This document shows positions 8,343 to 17,155 of a DNA stretch of 64,000 nt, in pieces (the stretch's first letter is position 1; every line of letters begins with the position of its first letter). The notes under the pieces are model-generated. The model saw nothing but the letters and a program-made list of their open reading frames with translations, searched no databases and was not told the DNA's origin. The position numbers were made by a program, and so were the translations under genes. The stretch is taken from NCBI RefSeq assembly GCF_036388275.1, contig NZ_DASVSF010000100.1, positions 124,001-188,000 on the forward strand. The letters are read 5' to 3'. This DNA is from Longimicrobium sp. (GTDB lineage: Bacteria > Gemmatimonadota > Gemmatimonadetes > Longimicrobiales > Longimicrobiaceae).

Positions 8343-9827
8343 CTACATCACGTGAATGTCGTAGAACTCCAGCGTCAGCCGGTCGGCGCCGACGCGCCGG
8401 ATGATGAAGCGGGCGGTCAGGTCGCTCAGGAACCCGTTGAGCGGCACGTCCGAGTAATGAACCCACCCCAGCTCGTCGTCCCCGTCCACCCGGCGCGGGT
8501 CGACGTCGATGGACCGTTCCACGAGCTCGTCACGGTCCGGTCGCCCGCGGAGCGTCGTCACTTCGAACCGCTCGACGCCGTGGTCCTCGCGCATCTCCTG
8601 GAGCACGTCGGGATCCGAGTCCACGACGCCGTACCCGTCGATCACACGCTCGAGCAGTTCCGGGGTCCAATCGTACTCCTGCGTCGAGTGAGGGAACGCG
8701 CTCAGGGCTTCGGCGAAGCGCTTCTCGGCCAGCAGCTCCGACCACTCCACGACGAGCTCCTTGATCTCGTCATCGCTCGCGTAGATGGGCAGGGTTCGCA
8801 CTCGCCCGCTCTCCTGACGTGGAGGAGGCTGCACGGCGTCGTGCCTGGCTTCTCCGCTCGTCGATGGCCGCGGCACCCGCCACGAGCGCAACCCCAGGGC
8901 GGCGCGGCCCTTTTCACCCGCGAACAGGAATCCGGTCCGCAGGACGCGGCGCCAGTTTCTCGCCCGGACGCCGTCGCTGAAGTTCTCCGCCAGGCAGTCG
9001 ACGAAGATCTTCGTCAGCAGCGCCAGCCCGCGGTGGAAGGCCGCTTCGGCCTCCGGGTCGCCCTGCACCAGCGGCCACTGGCGACCGTAGACGATACGAA
9101 TGCTCCGCAGCATGCGCTCCCCGTCGCGCGACGAGCTGGCGCTGTAGCGCCGGTAGCGCGTCACCGCGGGTTCCTCGTAGCACCAGGCCGGGTACGCGCG
9201 CGCCACCCGCAGGTAGAAGTCGAGATCGTCCGCGCCCCAGGGATCGCGAAAGCCTCCCACGGCCTCCACGGCCTCGCGCCGGAACATCGCCGACGATGGC
9301 GGGATGATGTACCAGTCGAAGCCGAGCAGGATGTTGTACAGCCAGGTTTCGCGCGGCAGGCTGGCCACGCCCCACGGGACGGGAGTTCCCTCGTACGTCA
9401 TCTCCTCACGCCGGCCGATGACGAACCCGCATTCGGGATGCTCCGCGAACGCACGGAGCCCGGCCTCCAGGGCCTGCGGCAGCAGGTGGTCGTCGGCATC
9501 GAGAAACACGAAGTACCGGCCGCGGCTCGCACGGATGCCGGTGTTGCGGGCGACGGCCGATCCACCGTTGGCCTGCCGCAGCGTGACGGTGCCGGCGTGC
9601 CGGGCGGTGATGGCGCCCACGTCGAGGGGCGATCCGTCGTCCACGACCACGATCTCGTAGTCGCGGCACGTTTGTGCGGCGACCGTGTGCAGCGTCTCGT
9701 CGAGCAGTTCCGCCTGCTTCGGCGTCGCGACGTAGCACGGAATGACGATGGAGACGAGCGGCGCGGGACGCTGCGTCCCGTCCCCCGAATCGGGCAGCGC
9801 CACACGTGCATCTACGGGTAGGGTCAT
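8343..9827 (-). CDS. Family 2 glycosyltransferase fused to an unknown C-terminal domain
   Basis: 494 residues. Residues 24-300 form a GT-A domain: SIVIPCY, the nucleotide motif VVDDGS (61-66) and the LDADD metal motif (109-113), followed by the GGFRDPWGADDLDFYLR acceptor region. Residues about 348-494 are a separate acidic domain (from IYASDDEIKELV to FYDIHVM) not normally part of glycosyltransferases. A linker rich in Pro, Ser and Arg joins them. A GTG at 8801 preceded by AGGAG could start the C-terminal domain separately, so one mRNA may give two products. It likely acts on the cell-envelope sugars; substrate unknown. Confidence 0.75.
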   Translation of the reverse strand: MTLPVDARVALPDSGDGTQRPAPLVSIVIPCYVATPKQAELLDETLHTVAAQTCRDYEIVVVDDGSPLDVGAITARHAGTVTLRQANGGSAVARNTGIRASRGRYFVFLDADDHLLPQALEAGLRAFAEHPECGFVIGRREEMTYEGTPVPWGVASLPRETWLYNILLGFDWYIIPPSSAMFRREAVEAVGGFRDPWGADDLDFYLRVARAYPAWCYEEPAVTRYRRYSASSSRDGERMLRSIRIVYGRQWPLVQGDPEAEAAFHRGLALLTKIFVDCLAENFSDGVRARNWRRVLRTGFLFAGEKGRAALGLRSWRVPRPSTSGEARHDAVQPPPRQESGRVRTLPIYASDDEIKELVVEWSELLAEKRFAEALSAFPHSTQEYDWTPELLERVIDGYGVVDSDPDVLQEMREDHGVERFEVTTLRGRPDRDELVERSIDVDPRRVDGDDELGWVHYSDVPLNGFLSDLTARFIIRRVGADRLTLEFYDIHVM

Positions 9828-9921
9828 CGAGTTCTTAGCAAAAATGTGCCCCGTCCACGAGAGCGTGTACCATGACGAACCATCGGATCTACACCACGAG
9901 CGTGGCGAGCGTCTACCTTCA

Positions 9922-10686
9922 CTACGTCGCAACCAGAACACTGCAGCAGGTCACACCCGCCTCTGCCTTCGCCAGCTCGTCGGCTTCGATGGTGCGGACG
10001 GTGAAGCCCCGCTCCTCCAGGCGCTCGCGCGTCTGCGGAAACGCAGCCGGGTACAGGAGCACCTGTCCAACCCGGAGCGCATTCGCCGCGAACGGCTCTG
10101 CCGGGTGCACCTCGATCCGATCCAGCCCATCGAACGCCGCGGCGTCGACCCAGGCCGGGTTCAGGAGCACCGTGCGCTCGCCCACCTGGGTGACGGCCGT
10201 TTTCAGGTGCAGACAGCCCTGGACGGTGACGGATCGAACCTCGTATCCGAAGTTCGAGACGATGCTCTCCATCTGCCGGATCCCATCGGCGTTCGTCCGC
10301 TCCGAGAGCCCCACCCAGATGCGGGAGCCCAGGCACAGGACGTCACCCCCGTCGAGCGTACCCGGGGCTTCGATGAAGGCCAGACGCCGGTAGGGCCGAA
10401 GTGCCTCCGCGACGGAGGCGACCTCGGTGCGGCGCGACTCCGCGCCCGGCCGGGCGACGACGGCGAGCTCCGGGAGCACGACCGCCGTGTCCTCGACGAA
10501 CACCGAGTCCGGCAGCTCCGGTGTGGGAGGAAGCCGCTGGAGGGTGCATCCGAGCTCGACGAGCGCCTCCTCGTAGCGGCGGTGCTGCTCGGTGGCACGG
10601 GCGAGATCGATATCCACGCGCTCCAGGTGCGTGAGTTCGCACTGGACGATGCTCGGCGGCACTGCTTGCGTCAGCGCGATCAGCAT
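9922..10686 (-). CDS. Dimethylarginine dimethylaminohydrolase (DDAH)
   Basis: 254 residues, the family's normal length. It hydrolyses methylated arginines to citrulline and methylamines. Guanidino-modifying pentein-fold motifs are present: DSVFVEDTAVV (acidic substrate-binding residues), GTLDGGDVL, LHLKTAV with the catalytic His, and the C-terminal AGVTCCSVL with the nucleophilic Cys. The ATG at 10686 begins the first strand; sequence upstream is out of family. No biosynthetic partner is adjacent. Confidence 0.88.
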   Translation of the reverse strand: MLIALTQAVPPSIVQCELTHLERVDIDLARATEQHRRYEEALVELGCTLQRLPPTPELPDSVFVEDTAVVLPELAVVARPGAESRRTEVASVAEALRPYRRLAFIEAPGTLDGGDVLCLGSRIWVGLSERTNADGIRQMESIVSNFGYEVRSVTVQGCLHLKTAVTQVGERTVLLNPAWVDAAAFDGLDRIEVHPAEPFAANALRVGQVLLYPAAFPQTRERLEERGFTVRTIEADELAKAEAGVTCCSVLVAT

Positions 10687-10712
10687 GGAGGAAATTGGTG
10701 AGTCCGGGATGA

Positions 10713-11120
10713 TCAGCCAGTACGACGTATCACTTGGTTCGGGGGCTCGGCAGCCACACTGGGTGGCCCAGGGCGGGACCTGACCAGCACGACGCCGACA
10801 GCAAGCTGTGCACCGAACACCGTGGCGATGAGCCCTGCAGCCAGTCCAAGCATGGGTCCGGCCGGAGCCATAGCCCAAAGGGCTCTAAGGGTGGAGGCGG
10901 CCCACAGCATACCAAGCACGCTGAGCACCGCCGCCGGCCTCCGCCACTTGGAGCTGCGGCCGAGACGGAATGCCAGGATAAGGCCTAGCAAACCGGCGCC
11001 AGCCAGAAGGAGCTGTCGCACTCGCTCTTCGACTGAAGCACCGTACATCGGCAGCGCGGATGCGAAGTACAGAAGAATCAGCGCAGTATAGAACTCGCCG
11101 GCACGGGCAAGCCAGATCAT
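10713..11120 (-). CDS. Small integral membrane protein
   Basis: 135 residues with about four hydrophobic helices (near 8-25, 40-58, 70-88 and 97-117) and a charged Pro-rich tail. No family recognised. The ATG at 11120 is where hydrophobic coding character starts; the frame is open upstream without a membrane pattern. It precedes the DDAH gene by 26 bases and could share its transcript. Confidence 0.55.
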   Translation of the reverse strand: MIWLARAGEFYTALILLYFASALPMYGASVEERVRQLLLAGAGLLGLILAFRLGRSSKWRRPAAVLSVLGMLWAASTLRALWAMAPAGPMLGLAAGLIATVFGAQLAVGVVLVRSRPGPPSVAAEPPNQVIRRTG

Positions 11121-11152
11121 GTGAGGAAGCTTCAGGGTAAAAGGCCGGCGGG

Positions 11153-11593
11153 TCACCCGTTCAGTATCACGATCATCACGATGTAAAGCACTCCAGCCCT
11201 TATGAGCACCCTGGCTCCAGGCATTCCTTCTGGTTGGAGGGTGCACAGCCGCGGCCAGCGTGGATGGTGCCACACGGTAACGGACTTTCCCACGGCCAGG
11301 CGCTCCGCATGAGCCTGATAGACCCCGGAAAAGCGCCAATGACCCAACCCGAACCGCACCCTTCTTCCTACGTACCGCTTGTGAGACACCACGTACGTGT
11401 ACCGCAGCTTACGGAGTGTCCAGGAAAATCCGTCTTCGCCAATGATCTCGTCGGCCGTCAAGAGCGTAACCGTCCCGCGGACCTGGGGCCAGGATGTAAC
11501 GCTGTAGGCGAGCCACGACAGGTACACCGTAGCAACCAGCATCAGGGCGCCTGCGCCATAGATGAGGACCTGGTCACCGGAGCAGTCGCACAT
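11153..11593 (-). CDS. DUF3592-like membrane protein
   Basis: 146 residues. An N-terminal membrane helix (about 10-28), a beta-rich soluble segment with SWPQVRGTVTL, YTYVV and the GKSVTVWHHPRWP motif, and a C-terminal helix (about 128-145). This order matches DUF3592 proteins. Function unknown. It lies 32 bases upstream of another small membrane protein gene, so the two probably form an operon. Confidence 0.65.
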   Translation of the reverse strand: MCDCSGDQVLIYGAGALMLVATVYLSWLAYSVTSWPQVRGTVTLLTADEIIGEDGFSWTLRKLRYTYVVSHKRYVGRRVRFGLGHWRFSGVYQAHAERLAVGKSVTVWHHPRWPRLCTLQPEGMPGARVLIRAGVLYIVMIVILNG

Positions 11594-12097
11594 GGAGGGC
11601 TCATGGAGGAGGGAAGCCGCCGAACGAGGCAAAGGTCAGAGGCGCGAGGCCGGCGCGCAAGACCTTCCTCTCAGCCGGAAACGGCTCAGATGCCGCCCTT
11701 CGAGCCTGGGCCAAGGAGCCGTGCATGCAGTGTCTTCGCAGGTTGCATGCGTGGGCTCGACTGGCAAGCGACTTCTACGGAATGAACCTCTTTGCATCAC
11801 GGCTGAAATCTGGATGGTGACCCATGATGCCATCTTTGTGAATCTCGCAAACGAAGCCTGATTCCTGGCCATCGTGCGTTCCTCGATGCGCGTGATCCTT
11901 TACGCACGGCTCGAAGGAAAATGCCGTTCGAATCAAATCGGTCGGCAGGACGCAATCGAAGTAGACCCACTCTCGGCAGTTCTTCGACCACGCAGCACCA
12001 CGGAACGTCTCTTCGAACCCGGCTGCCGTGATGGTGCTCCAACTGAATCAGATGCTGGCAAATCATCTTCTTCCTCTCGCATCCCTACCACCGATTG
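11594..12097. other. Intergenic stretch, nothing recognised
   Basis: About 500 bases with lower GC than the surroundings and no open frame with credible start signals. It may be a decayed gene plus the promoter of the DUF3592 gene. No repeats or RNA structure were identified. Confidence 0.4.
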
Positions 12098-12562
12098 TCA
12101 GGCCGCGGATGGGCCAGACGAGACCAGGTAGGTGGTGATCTCGAGCTGGTGCCCATCAGGATCCTCGAAGTAGATCGAATGGGCAGCGTCATGGTCTTGG
12201 AAGCGGAAGGGAATCCCCTGGCGCTGGAGATCCTCCTGGGCAGCCTGGAAGTTCGGCTCATCCACACGGAACGCAATGTGGCGCACACAGATCGTGTCGC
12301 GGCCGGGTGGCGGGTTGGGAGTCGGGCTCGCTACCGGGAAGAGGGCGAGCGAGGTGCCGCCAACGCCCACGACAGCGGGAAAGCTCCCCCAGACTTCCTG
12401 AAAGATTCGCTGTAGCCCAAGAACCTCCTCGTACCAGCGCACCGAGCGCTCGACATCGCGCACCAGGAGGGCTACATGGTCAATGCACTCCAGTTGGAAC
12501 ATGGCCGTATTCTGGGTACGCTGTGGTGCGAAGCCGGGTTCAGCGGTGAGGCTGCCGTGCAT
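12098..12562 (-). CDS. Glyoxalase/bleomycin-resistance (VOC) family protein
   Basis: 154 residues. Two beta-alpha-beta-beta-beta modules, with metal-ligand type residues in IDHVALLVRD, RHIAFRVD and FEDPDGHQLEI. Such proteins are lyases, dioxygenases or resistance proteins; activity cannot be told. The start at 12562 is supported by a strong AGGAGG five bases upstream, which lies inside the preceding gene, so translation is coupled to it (22-nt overlap). A shorter start at 12502 has no ribosome-binding site. Confidence 0.82.
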   Translation of the reverse strand: MHGSLTAEPGFAPQRTQNTAMFQLECIDHVALLVRDVERSVRWYEEVLGLQRIFQEVWGSFPAVVGVGGTSLALFPVASPTPNPPPGRDTICVRHIAFRVDEPNFQAAQEDLQRQGIPFRFQDHDAAHSIYFEDPDGHQLEITTYLVSSGPSAA

Positions 12563-13622
12563 AGTGCCTCCTCAGCAGATCACCTCCGAAATCGTTCTCC
12601 AGATCGCGCCAGACGGTGTGGACGTGGTTCGCGTTGCTCTGGGCGTTGTCGTACTCCACCAGCACGGTAGGTCCGTGGATGCGGTAGTAGTGCGGCTCGC
12701 GGGGCTGGTGCGCCCCGGCCCAGGCGAAGTGCAGGCGCTCGAACCCGGCCTCATCGATGCGCCGCAGCTGCCTGGATGCCGCGGAGTCTGCCATCCGTCC
12801 GGCGTACAATTCCAGCAGCCGGCGCAGCTGCCGCTGTTGCGCAATCGTCATTTCGGCCGCGGGCAGGCCGGCGAATGCCATCCCTCCCACCACGGGAACG
12901 TTGCGGGTGAGAATGTCTTCGGATGGCTGCGCGGCGATCGTGGCGCGGGCGCGTTGGCGAGGATCGAGCATGTGCAGCAGCTCGAAGGCGAGGTCCTCTT
13001 CCGCGGCGAGCAGCCGAGTCCCTGCCCGCGGGCCGCTGGGGACGCGCGCCGGGTTCGCACCCATGAAGAGCGGCGCGACGATCTGCCCGTGTGGTCCAAG
13101 ATCCGTGACGTTCACCGAGAGGTGATGGCCTTCGAAGCTCCAGCCCCAGGGGTGCGTACCACCCGGCCCGGCGAAGAGTGCCAGGAAGTAGAGCTCCGGA
13201 TCGCGCGGGGGCCCCAAGAGACTGCCCGCTCCTTCCAAGTCGCGGAGAATGCCCTCGAGCTCGATGATGCCGCGCGCGAGCCCGGTGCCGCGCTCACTCA
13301 GACCGGTGCTCAGGAACTCGAACGCTGCTGCACGTTGCCCGGCATCCATCATCTGCAGAGGGATGCCGGTGCGCCTCTCCGGAACGTACGCCCACCGGGT
13401 GCGCTCCGGATGGTCGAAGGGAAACGAGGCGACGGCACGCTGCCGATCGTTCAGCGTCGAGAGGAACGTCCGTGCAGTCCCGGCCCATGCAGCTGTGTCA
13501 GAGCCGGCTGCCCCGCCCGCAGGCCGGGGCGGTTGGGCACCGCACCCGAGAAGCGCCGCGGTGATAACGGCGGGGAACAGACCCGTCCATCTGGGCCGGA
13601 CGTACGTGACAGGTTTCATCAT
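12540..13622 (-). CDS. DUF3500 lipoprotein
   Basis: About 360 residues. A lipoprotein signal ends in ALLGC. The body matches DUF3500: the AFEFLSTGLSERG, GWSFEGHHLSVNVT, a central MGANPA segment and the C-terminal HYYRIHGPTVLVEYDNAQ with HVHTVWRD. The family is secreted, of unknown function, common in soil bacteria and Planctomycetes. The gene overlaps the downstream VOC gene and carries that gene's ribosome-binding site. Confidence 0.85.
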   Translation of the reverse strand: MMKPVTYVRPRWTGLFPAVITAALLGCGAQPPRPAGGAAGSDTAAWAGTARTFLSTLNDRQRAVASFPFDHPERTRWAYVPERRTGIPLQMMDAGQRAAAFEFLSTGLSERGTGLARGIIELEGILRDLEGAGSLLGPPRDPELYFLALFAGPGGTHPWGWSFEGHHLSVNVTDLGPHGQIVAPLFMGANPARVPSGPRAGTRLLAAEEDLAFELLHMLDPRQRARATIAAQPSEDILTRNVPVVGGMAFAGLPAAEMTIAQQRQLRRLLELYAGRMADSAASRQLRRIDEAGFERLHFAWAGAHQPREPHYYRIHGPTVLVEYDNAQSNANHVHTVWRDLENDFGGDLLRRHYARQPHR

Positions 13623-13930
13623 GGAACTCAACGGAAAACGGAAACGCTCCAGCGGGCCCGGCGATCCAACACAATGCAGCCGCGCCCGATCCCGCGCCTA
13701 ACATACAATCGTCAGTGTAGCGGGCCGCCGCGCAAGCTTGGCGACAGGCCATTCTTGACTTCCTCCAACGGTCCCGTTACTTATGCGCCATAATGCTGCA
13801 TCAATGACACGCGCCATCGGTGTTCGTCGCGCGTACCTAGGACGTCGACATCACGGAGTCGCAGGCTCGCGCCATGGACTCCGGTATCCCGAACTACAAG
13901 TACATTTACTTCTGCTAGGCAACGGCCACG
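13623..13930. other. Divergent intergenic stretch
   Basis: Spacer between the DUF3500 gene (minus) and a lipoprotein gene (plus). No gene seen. It should contain both promoters; I could not pick a convincing -35/-10 pair. Confidence 0.4.
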
Positions 13931-14392
13931 ATGCGGCTCAGAAACTACGGGAGGCAAGCTTGGATCGCCCTTGTGGCGATCGGCGTCGCGCTCACACTCC
14001 CGGCGTGCGAAGGTAACCTCTTCGGCACATACCAGGGTCCCGCTCCAGCGTCCGCCGATCTGATCAACGAAGCAGCGGTCGTGCGGTCGGTGGTGCGTGA
14101 TCCCGCGGGTGAGCGCCAGGGGCTGGTGTCGCTGGTGCACTTGGACCGGCTGGCGTACCAGCAGCCGGGGCGACGCGGCGACATCAACCGGGTGGTGGCG
14201 CTGCTGCACGGCGACGACGGGCCGTCGCTGGATTCGCTCGGGCTCGAGGTTGGTGACACGGTGGCGGTGAACACCCGGTACGTAGGCTTTACGCTGTCGG
14301 GGCCCGGACCGGGACTGATTCCCGGATGGGCCGGCTACAAGTACCTGGAATACCCCATCGCTGGGCACCGCCTGCGCTCGATCTCAAGGTAG
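13931..14392 (+). CDS. Putative lipoprotein
   Basis: 153 residues with a lipobox signal (VALTLPAC, Cys at about residue 26). The mature part is a short beta-rich domain (VSLVHLDRLAYQQ, DTVAVNTRYVGFTLSG). No known family. A long open frame on the opposite strand over the same bases lacks any protein character, so the plus-strand frame is preferred. Confidence 0.6.
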   Translation: MRLRNYGRQAWIALVAIGVALTLPACEGNLFGTYQGPAPASADLINEAAVVRSVVRDPAGERQGLVSLVHLDRLAYQQPGRRGDINRVVALLHGDDGPSLDSLGLEVGDTVAVNTRYVGFTLSGPGPGLIPGWAGYKYLEYPIAGHRLRSISR

Positions 14393-14493
14393 GGTCGCGA
14401 GCCGGACCGGCCGTTAGGGGCGGCTCGCCCCCGGACCGTCCTCCTGCAGCGCTGAAGTGGCACGACACGCACAGCGATCCGGCGAAAACACAC

Positions 14494-14525
14494 GGCAGCC
14501 GCGGGAGGGATCACCTGCGGCTGCC
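14494..14525. repeat. Inverted-repeat element, copy B
   Basis: A 9-bp stem (14494-14502 with 14517-14525). The 18 nt ending in its left arm, and blocks after it (GCGGCTGCCG, TGTT, CCAGCGGC), match copy A at 1357-1387 in the same order while the loop differs. It sits downstream of the lipoprotein gene and directly before the sdhB-like fragment. Confidence 0.6.
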
Positions 14526-14553
14526 GGGATGTTTTCCCAGCGGCCTGACGACA

Positions 14554-14642
14554 ATGGTGCGGCAGCGCCACACCCCTTCGCGGTCGCCAAGAATGTCAGG
14601 CGCTCGCCCGAGTTTGTGTCGCGAGTCGAAGATGAACCGGTG
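14554..14642 (-). pseudogene. Decayed fragment of sdhB
   Basis: 89 bases that align over their full length with 53201-53292 inside the intact sdhB gene of this window. The first 33 bases are identical; later there are several substitutions and a net loss of three bases in two places (2 nt and 1 nt), so the frame is broken in the middle. It encodes remnants of the segment from HRFIFDSR to EGVWRCRTI, just before the 3Fe-4S cysteines. Similarity stops abruptly at both ends. It cannot be functional as sdhB. Confidence 0.75.
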
Positions 14643-14648
14643 ATCTGG

Positions 14649-15820
14649 TCAGCGGTAGGACAGGCCGGGGAGGTCACGAGCGACCTGCGTGAGCGGACTA
14701 TACACCGCCTTCCTAGAGTGGTGGATACCCAGCAGCCAAACCCACCCGTTTGCGTCGTTCGCCAGATAGAAGACGGGAGCGCCGCTATCCCCAGAGTCGT
14801 TCGTGTAGTTGACGACGTTCTGACAGGTGTGCCTGCGCTTGACCGGCGAAGTCTGGTACTCCGTACGGCAGACGGCCTGGACTACTCCCGAGGTCCAGCC
14901 GGTGGTTGATCCAACTTTGTCCAGTCGGTTCCCCCGAGCAACCGTAATTGTGCTGGTCACCTGATCGCGGACGATCCGCAGCACCGGGCGGCTCGCGTTG
15001 ATAACGGTCGATCCGCGCCCCTGGCCCTCGAGCTTCCGGTTCGCCGGGCGCGCAATGGTCCCGCGCTCCGACTGGCGGTTGGTGATCTGGATTACCGCGG
15101 CATCGCTGTTCCGGCTGAGATAGCAGGCCTGAGAAGTGGACCACCAGCTGCAGCCATAGGGTCGGTCATAAGGCGGATCCCGCACCTCGATGCCGACGAA
15201 GAGCGGTCGCGACAGCGAATTCTGGAAGAATTCACCGTTGGCGCCCGTGGACACCTCCCCCTGAAAATAGGTGCAGTGGGAATTGGTCACGAACACCGCA
15301 CCGTGGGTGGGGCTGTAGGCGACGGCGCCGATGCTGCACGAGCTTTCTCCGTAGGGGGTGTAGTGACGGATCCGAATTCCACCCCGCAGTACGTTGAACT
15401 CCGAATCCAGGTCCTGCCCCGGAGCCGCGTAGCTCATGGAGGCGTTGATCTCGCCGCCCGACCACACTTCCTCCACGGGCTCCTGGCACGAGGGGTCGTC
15501 CGGGTTCAGCTCGCACGGATCGGTGTTGCAGTCCGGACTATCCGGATTGAGAGTGCAGGGATCATTGCAGTCCAGCGCCTCCGGCGCGCACTGATCCACA
15601 GACTGGATGCTCAGCGCCGAGGTCGCAATTCCTAGCTCGTCCGCCTGTTGCCGGACCTGCGCTCGCGCACGCCCGGAGGTCACCCCCACGGCGATCCGGT
15701 TGATCCCCTCGTCCAGATCTACCCAGCGGACCCCTTCGATTCCGCCCGCGACAGTCTCGAACTGGTCGCGCCAGTCGCTGAGCTCCTGCCAGCTGTATCG
15801 CCCCTGGCGGATGATGATCC
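14649..15820 (-). pseudogene. Trypsin-like serine protease, 5'-truncated at the prophage end
   Basis: About 390 codons of an S1-family secreted protease. The catalytic triad is intact: His in VTNSHC, Asp in NSDAAVIQI and Ser in NDSGDSGAPVF. Before it lie the end of a pro-domain (RYSWQELSDW, VDLDEGINRIAVGV) and a Cys/Asp/Pro-rich linker with two similar repeats (DPCTLNPDSPDC, DPCELNPDDPSC). No start codon with a signal peptide exists upstream; the frame runs into phage genes on the same strand. The missing part should be the signal peptide and first half of the pro-region. If the phage boundary lies elsewhere, this could instead be phage cargo. Confidence 0.65.
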
Positions 15821-15841
15821 TGTAGCCTGGCTTCGCGGGAA

Positions 15842-16096
15842 TCAGCCCCACCTCCGCGGCCAATCGATCAGCGGCCCGCGGCGGACGCGGTAGTCGCCGA
15901 GCCCGGTACCCGGCCCGCCGAACGCGCCCATCAGTCCATCGGCCGCCCGGCGCTGCAGCGTGCGCAGGCTGATGATCGGCCGCTGCCCCTCTCGGTGGCG
16001 GTTGATCGCGCGGTGAGCGTCGACGAGGAACATCGCGTCCCAAGCCTCCGGGATCTTGCTCTCCCAGAACGCACGCAGTTCCTCCTCGCGCTTCAT
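15842..16096 (-). CDS. Last gene of phage early operon, unknown
   Basis: 84 residues starting MKREEELRAFWESKIPEAWDA. The ATGA overlap with the gemA stop shows translational coupling. It contains a helix rich in charged residues and an Arg-rich middle (LRTLQRRAADGLMGAFGG). Similar small proteins follow gemA in other Mu-like phages, but I cannot name a function. Confidence 0.6.
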   Translation of the reverse strand: MKREEELRAFWESKIPEAWDAMFLVDAHRAINRHREGQRPIISLRTLQRRAADGLMGAFGGPGTGLGDYRVRRGPLIDWPRRWG

Positions 16097-16524
16097 CCCG
16101 CCGCCCGCTGAGCGTTGTACGCGATCCGCTTCTTGAGCAGCTCGATCGCGCGGTTCGCATCGGCCGACGTAGTGAGGCCGGTCTTGCCCATGCGCTTCTT
16201 GCACGCACCGGCGAAGTACTCGTCTTTCAGCCAGTCGCCGCCGAGCTGCGCGCGAAGGTCGGCGATGTACGTCCGCTGAGCGGGGGTGATCATCGCCGTG
16301 ACTCCCGCCGGCTGCCTCTTTCCGGAGGGTTTCCTCCCGGGGGTGCCGGCGCGCGCGCCCAGCTTCACCAGGGCGTCGATCACCTGCCGGGTCTGGTCGC
16401 GGTTGAGCTGCTTCGTGCTGCGCTGGCCGCTGGCGGCTTCGACCAGGTCGCGCAGCTGCTCAACGTCGAGTCCGGCCTCGCGTGCGCCGGCGAACAGCTT
16501 CCGGGTTTCGGCGGGCGTGGGCAT
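16093..16524 (-). CDS. gemA: GemA-like regulatory protein (Mu gp16 family)
   Basis: 143 residues. The C-terminal half matches the Mu gp16/GemA family (DUF1018): ITPAQRTYIADLRAQLG, then KDEYFAGACKKRMGKTGLTT and a final helix with two Lys. In Mu this early protein affects host gene expression and DNA relaxation. The N-terminal 60 residues form a helical domain with RSTKQLNRDQTRQVID. It is in the leftward early operon, as expected. Confidence 0.85.
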   Translation of the reverse strand: MPTPAETRKLFAGAREAGLDVEQLRDLVEAASGQRSTKQLNRDQTRQVIDALVKLGARAGTPGRKPSGKRQPAGVTAMITPAQRTYIADLRAQLGGDWLKDEYFAGACKKRMGKTGLTTSADANRAIELLKKRIAYNAQRAAG

Positions 16525-16530
16525 ACGCCT

Positions 16531-16728
16531 TCACGCCCCCCGTGTGACGCCCAGGACGCGCGACGCGTCGCGAGCGCCCTCGCAGTAGCCCTGGCGGCGG
16601 CCGCGGCGCTCTGAGGCCTGCAGCATCGATTGCAGAAGCTGCGTATCCATGAACACGATGTTGCCGATCAAAGTCGCCCCGCCGTGTTGGCCAGGGGGGT
16701 TCGGTTGCGGCTCCGGTTGATCCTTCAT
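16531..16728 (-). CDS. Small phage early protein
   Basis: 65 residues from an ATG with GGAG five bases upstream. N-terminus Pro/Gln-rich, then a helix (MDTQLLQSMLQASERRGRRQGY) with a basic patch. No family recognised. It lies six bases before gemA. Confidence 0.55.
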   Translation of the reverse strand: MKDQPEPQPNPPGQHGGATLIGNIVFMDTQLLQSMLQASERRGRRQGYCEGARDASRVLGVTRGA

Positions 16729-16739
16729 TCTCACTCCAA

Positions 16740-17135
16740 CTAGTTCAGGGAGCAGATCTCCGTTTGCACTGCTCGAATCATGTCCTGCAGCGACATCCGC
16801 TTCAGCGCGGCCGCACGCTGCAGGTGCTCGAGGCCGCGGCCTCGGAGCAGGTTGTAGGTGGCCTCCAGCTCGTCGGCCGAGTCGATCAGGTAGTTCCCGT
16901 GCGGTTCGGTCATGCTGGTGCCCACGGGCCAGGCGTGATCGCACACCAGCCGCCGGATCACCTCCTGGGTGCGGCGCCTCGGCAGCCCGGCAGCGCTCGC
17001 GATCTCCGGCACCTGGAGGGCGTTCGCCCGGCCCCACTGGAGCACGCGCGCCACGGCGGCCTCGTCGGGATCCAGCTGATCCCATGAGAGCGCCGGACGC
17101 GTCGTGTCCAGGTGGAGCGCGAGCTGAGGGTCCAT
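16740..17135 (-). CDS. Phage winged-helix-like early protein
   Basis: 131 residues. Residues about 25-60 look like a winged helix-turn-helix (DEAAVARVLQWGRANALQVPEIASAAGLPRR, then TQEVIRRLVCDHAWPVGTS). This arrangement appears in Mu-like phage regulatory or replication accessory proteins that choose between alternative forms. The C-terminus is an amphipathic helix. Start at 17135 because the helix-turn-helix and its leader begin there. Confidence 0.6.
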   Translation of the reverse strand: MDPQLALHLDTTRPALSWDQLDPDEAAVARVLQWGRANALQVPEIASAAGLPRRRTQEVIRRLVCDHAWPVGTSMTEPHGNYLIDSADELEATYNLLRGRGLEHLQRAAALKRMSLQDMIRAVQTEICSLN

Positions 17136-17155
17136 TGTTTGTTTCTGTTCTGTCG

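Noticed and set aside
7536..9821. 761-codon open frame on the plus strand
   Set aside because: It runs antisense to the dehydrogenase and glycosyltransferase genes and crosses the gap between them; its composition (His/Arg/Gln/Gly-rich) is typical of shadow frames.
13781..14368. 195-codon minus-strand frame
   Set aside because: It covers the same bases as the plus-strand lipoprotein gene, which has a lipobox signal peptide; the minus frame has no such character.
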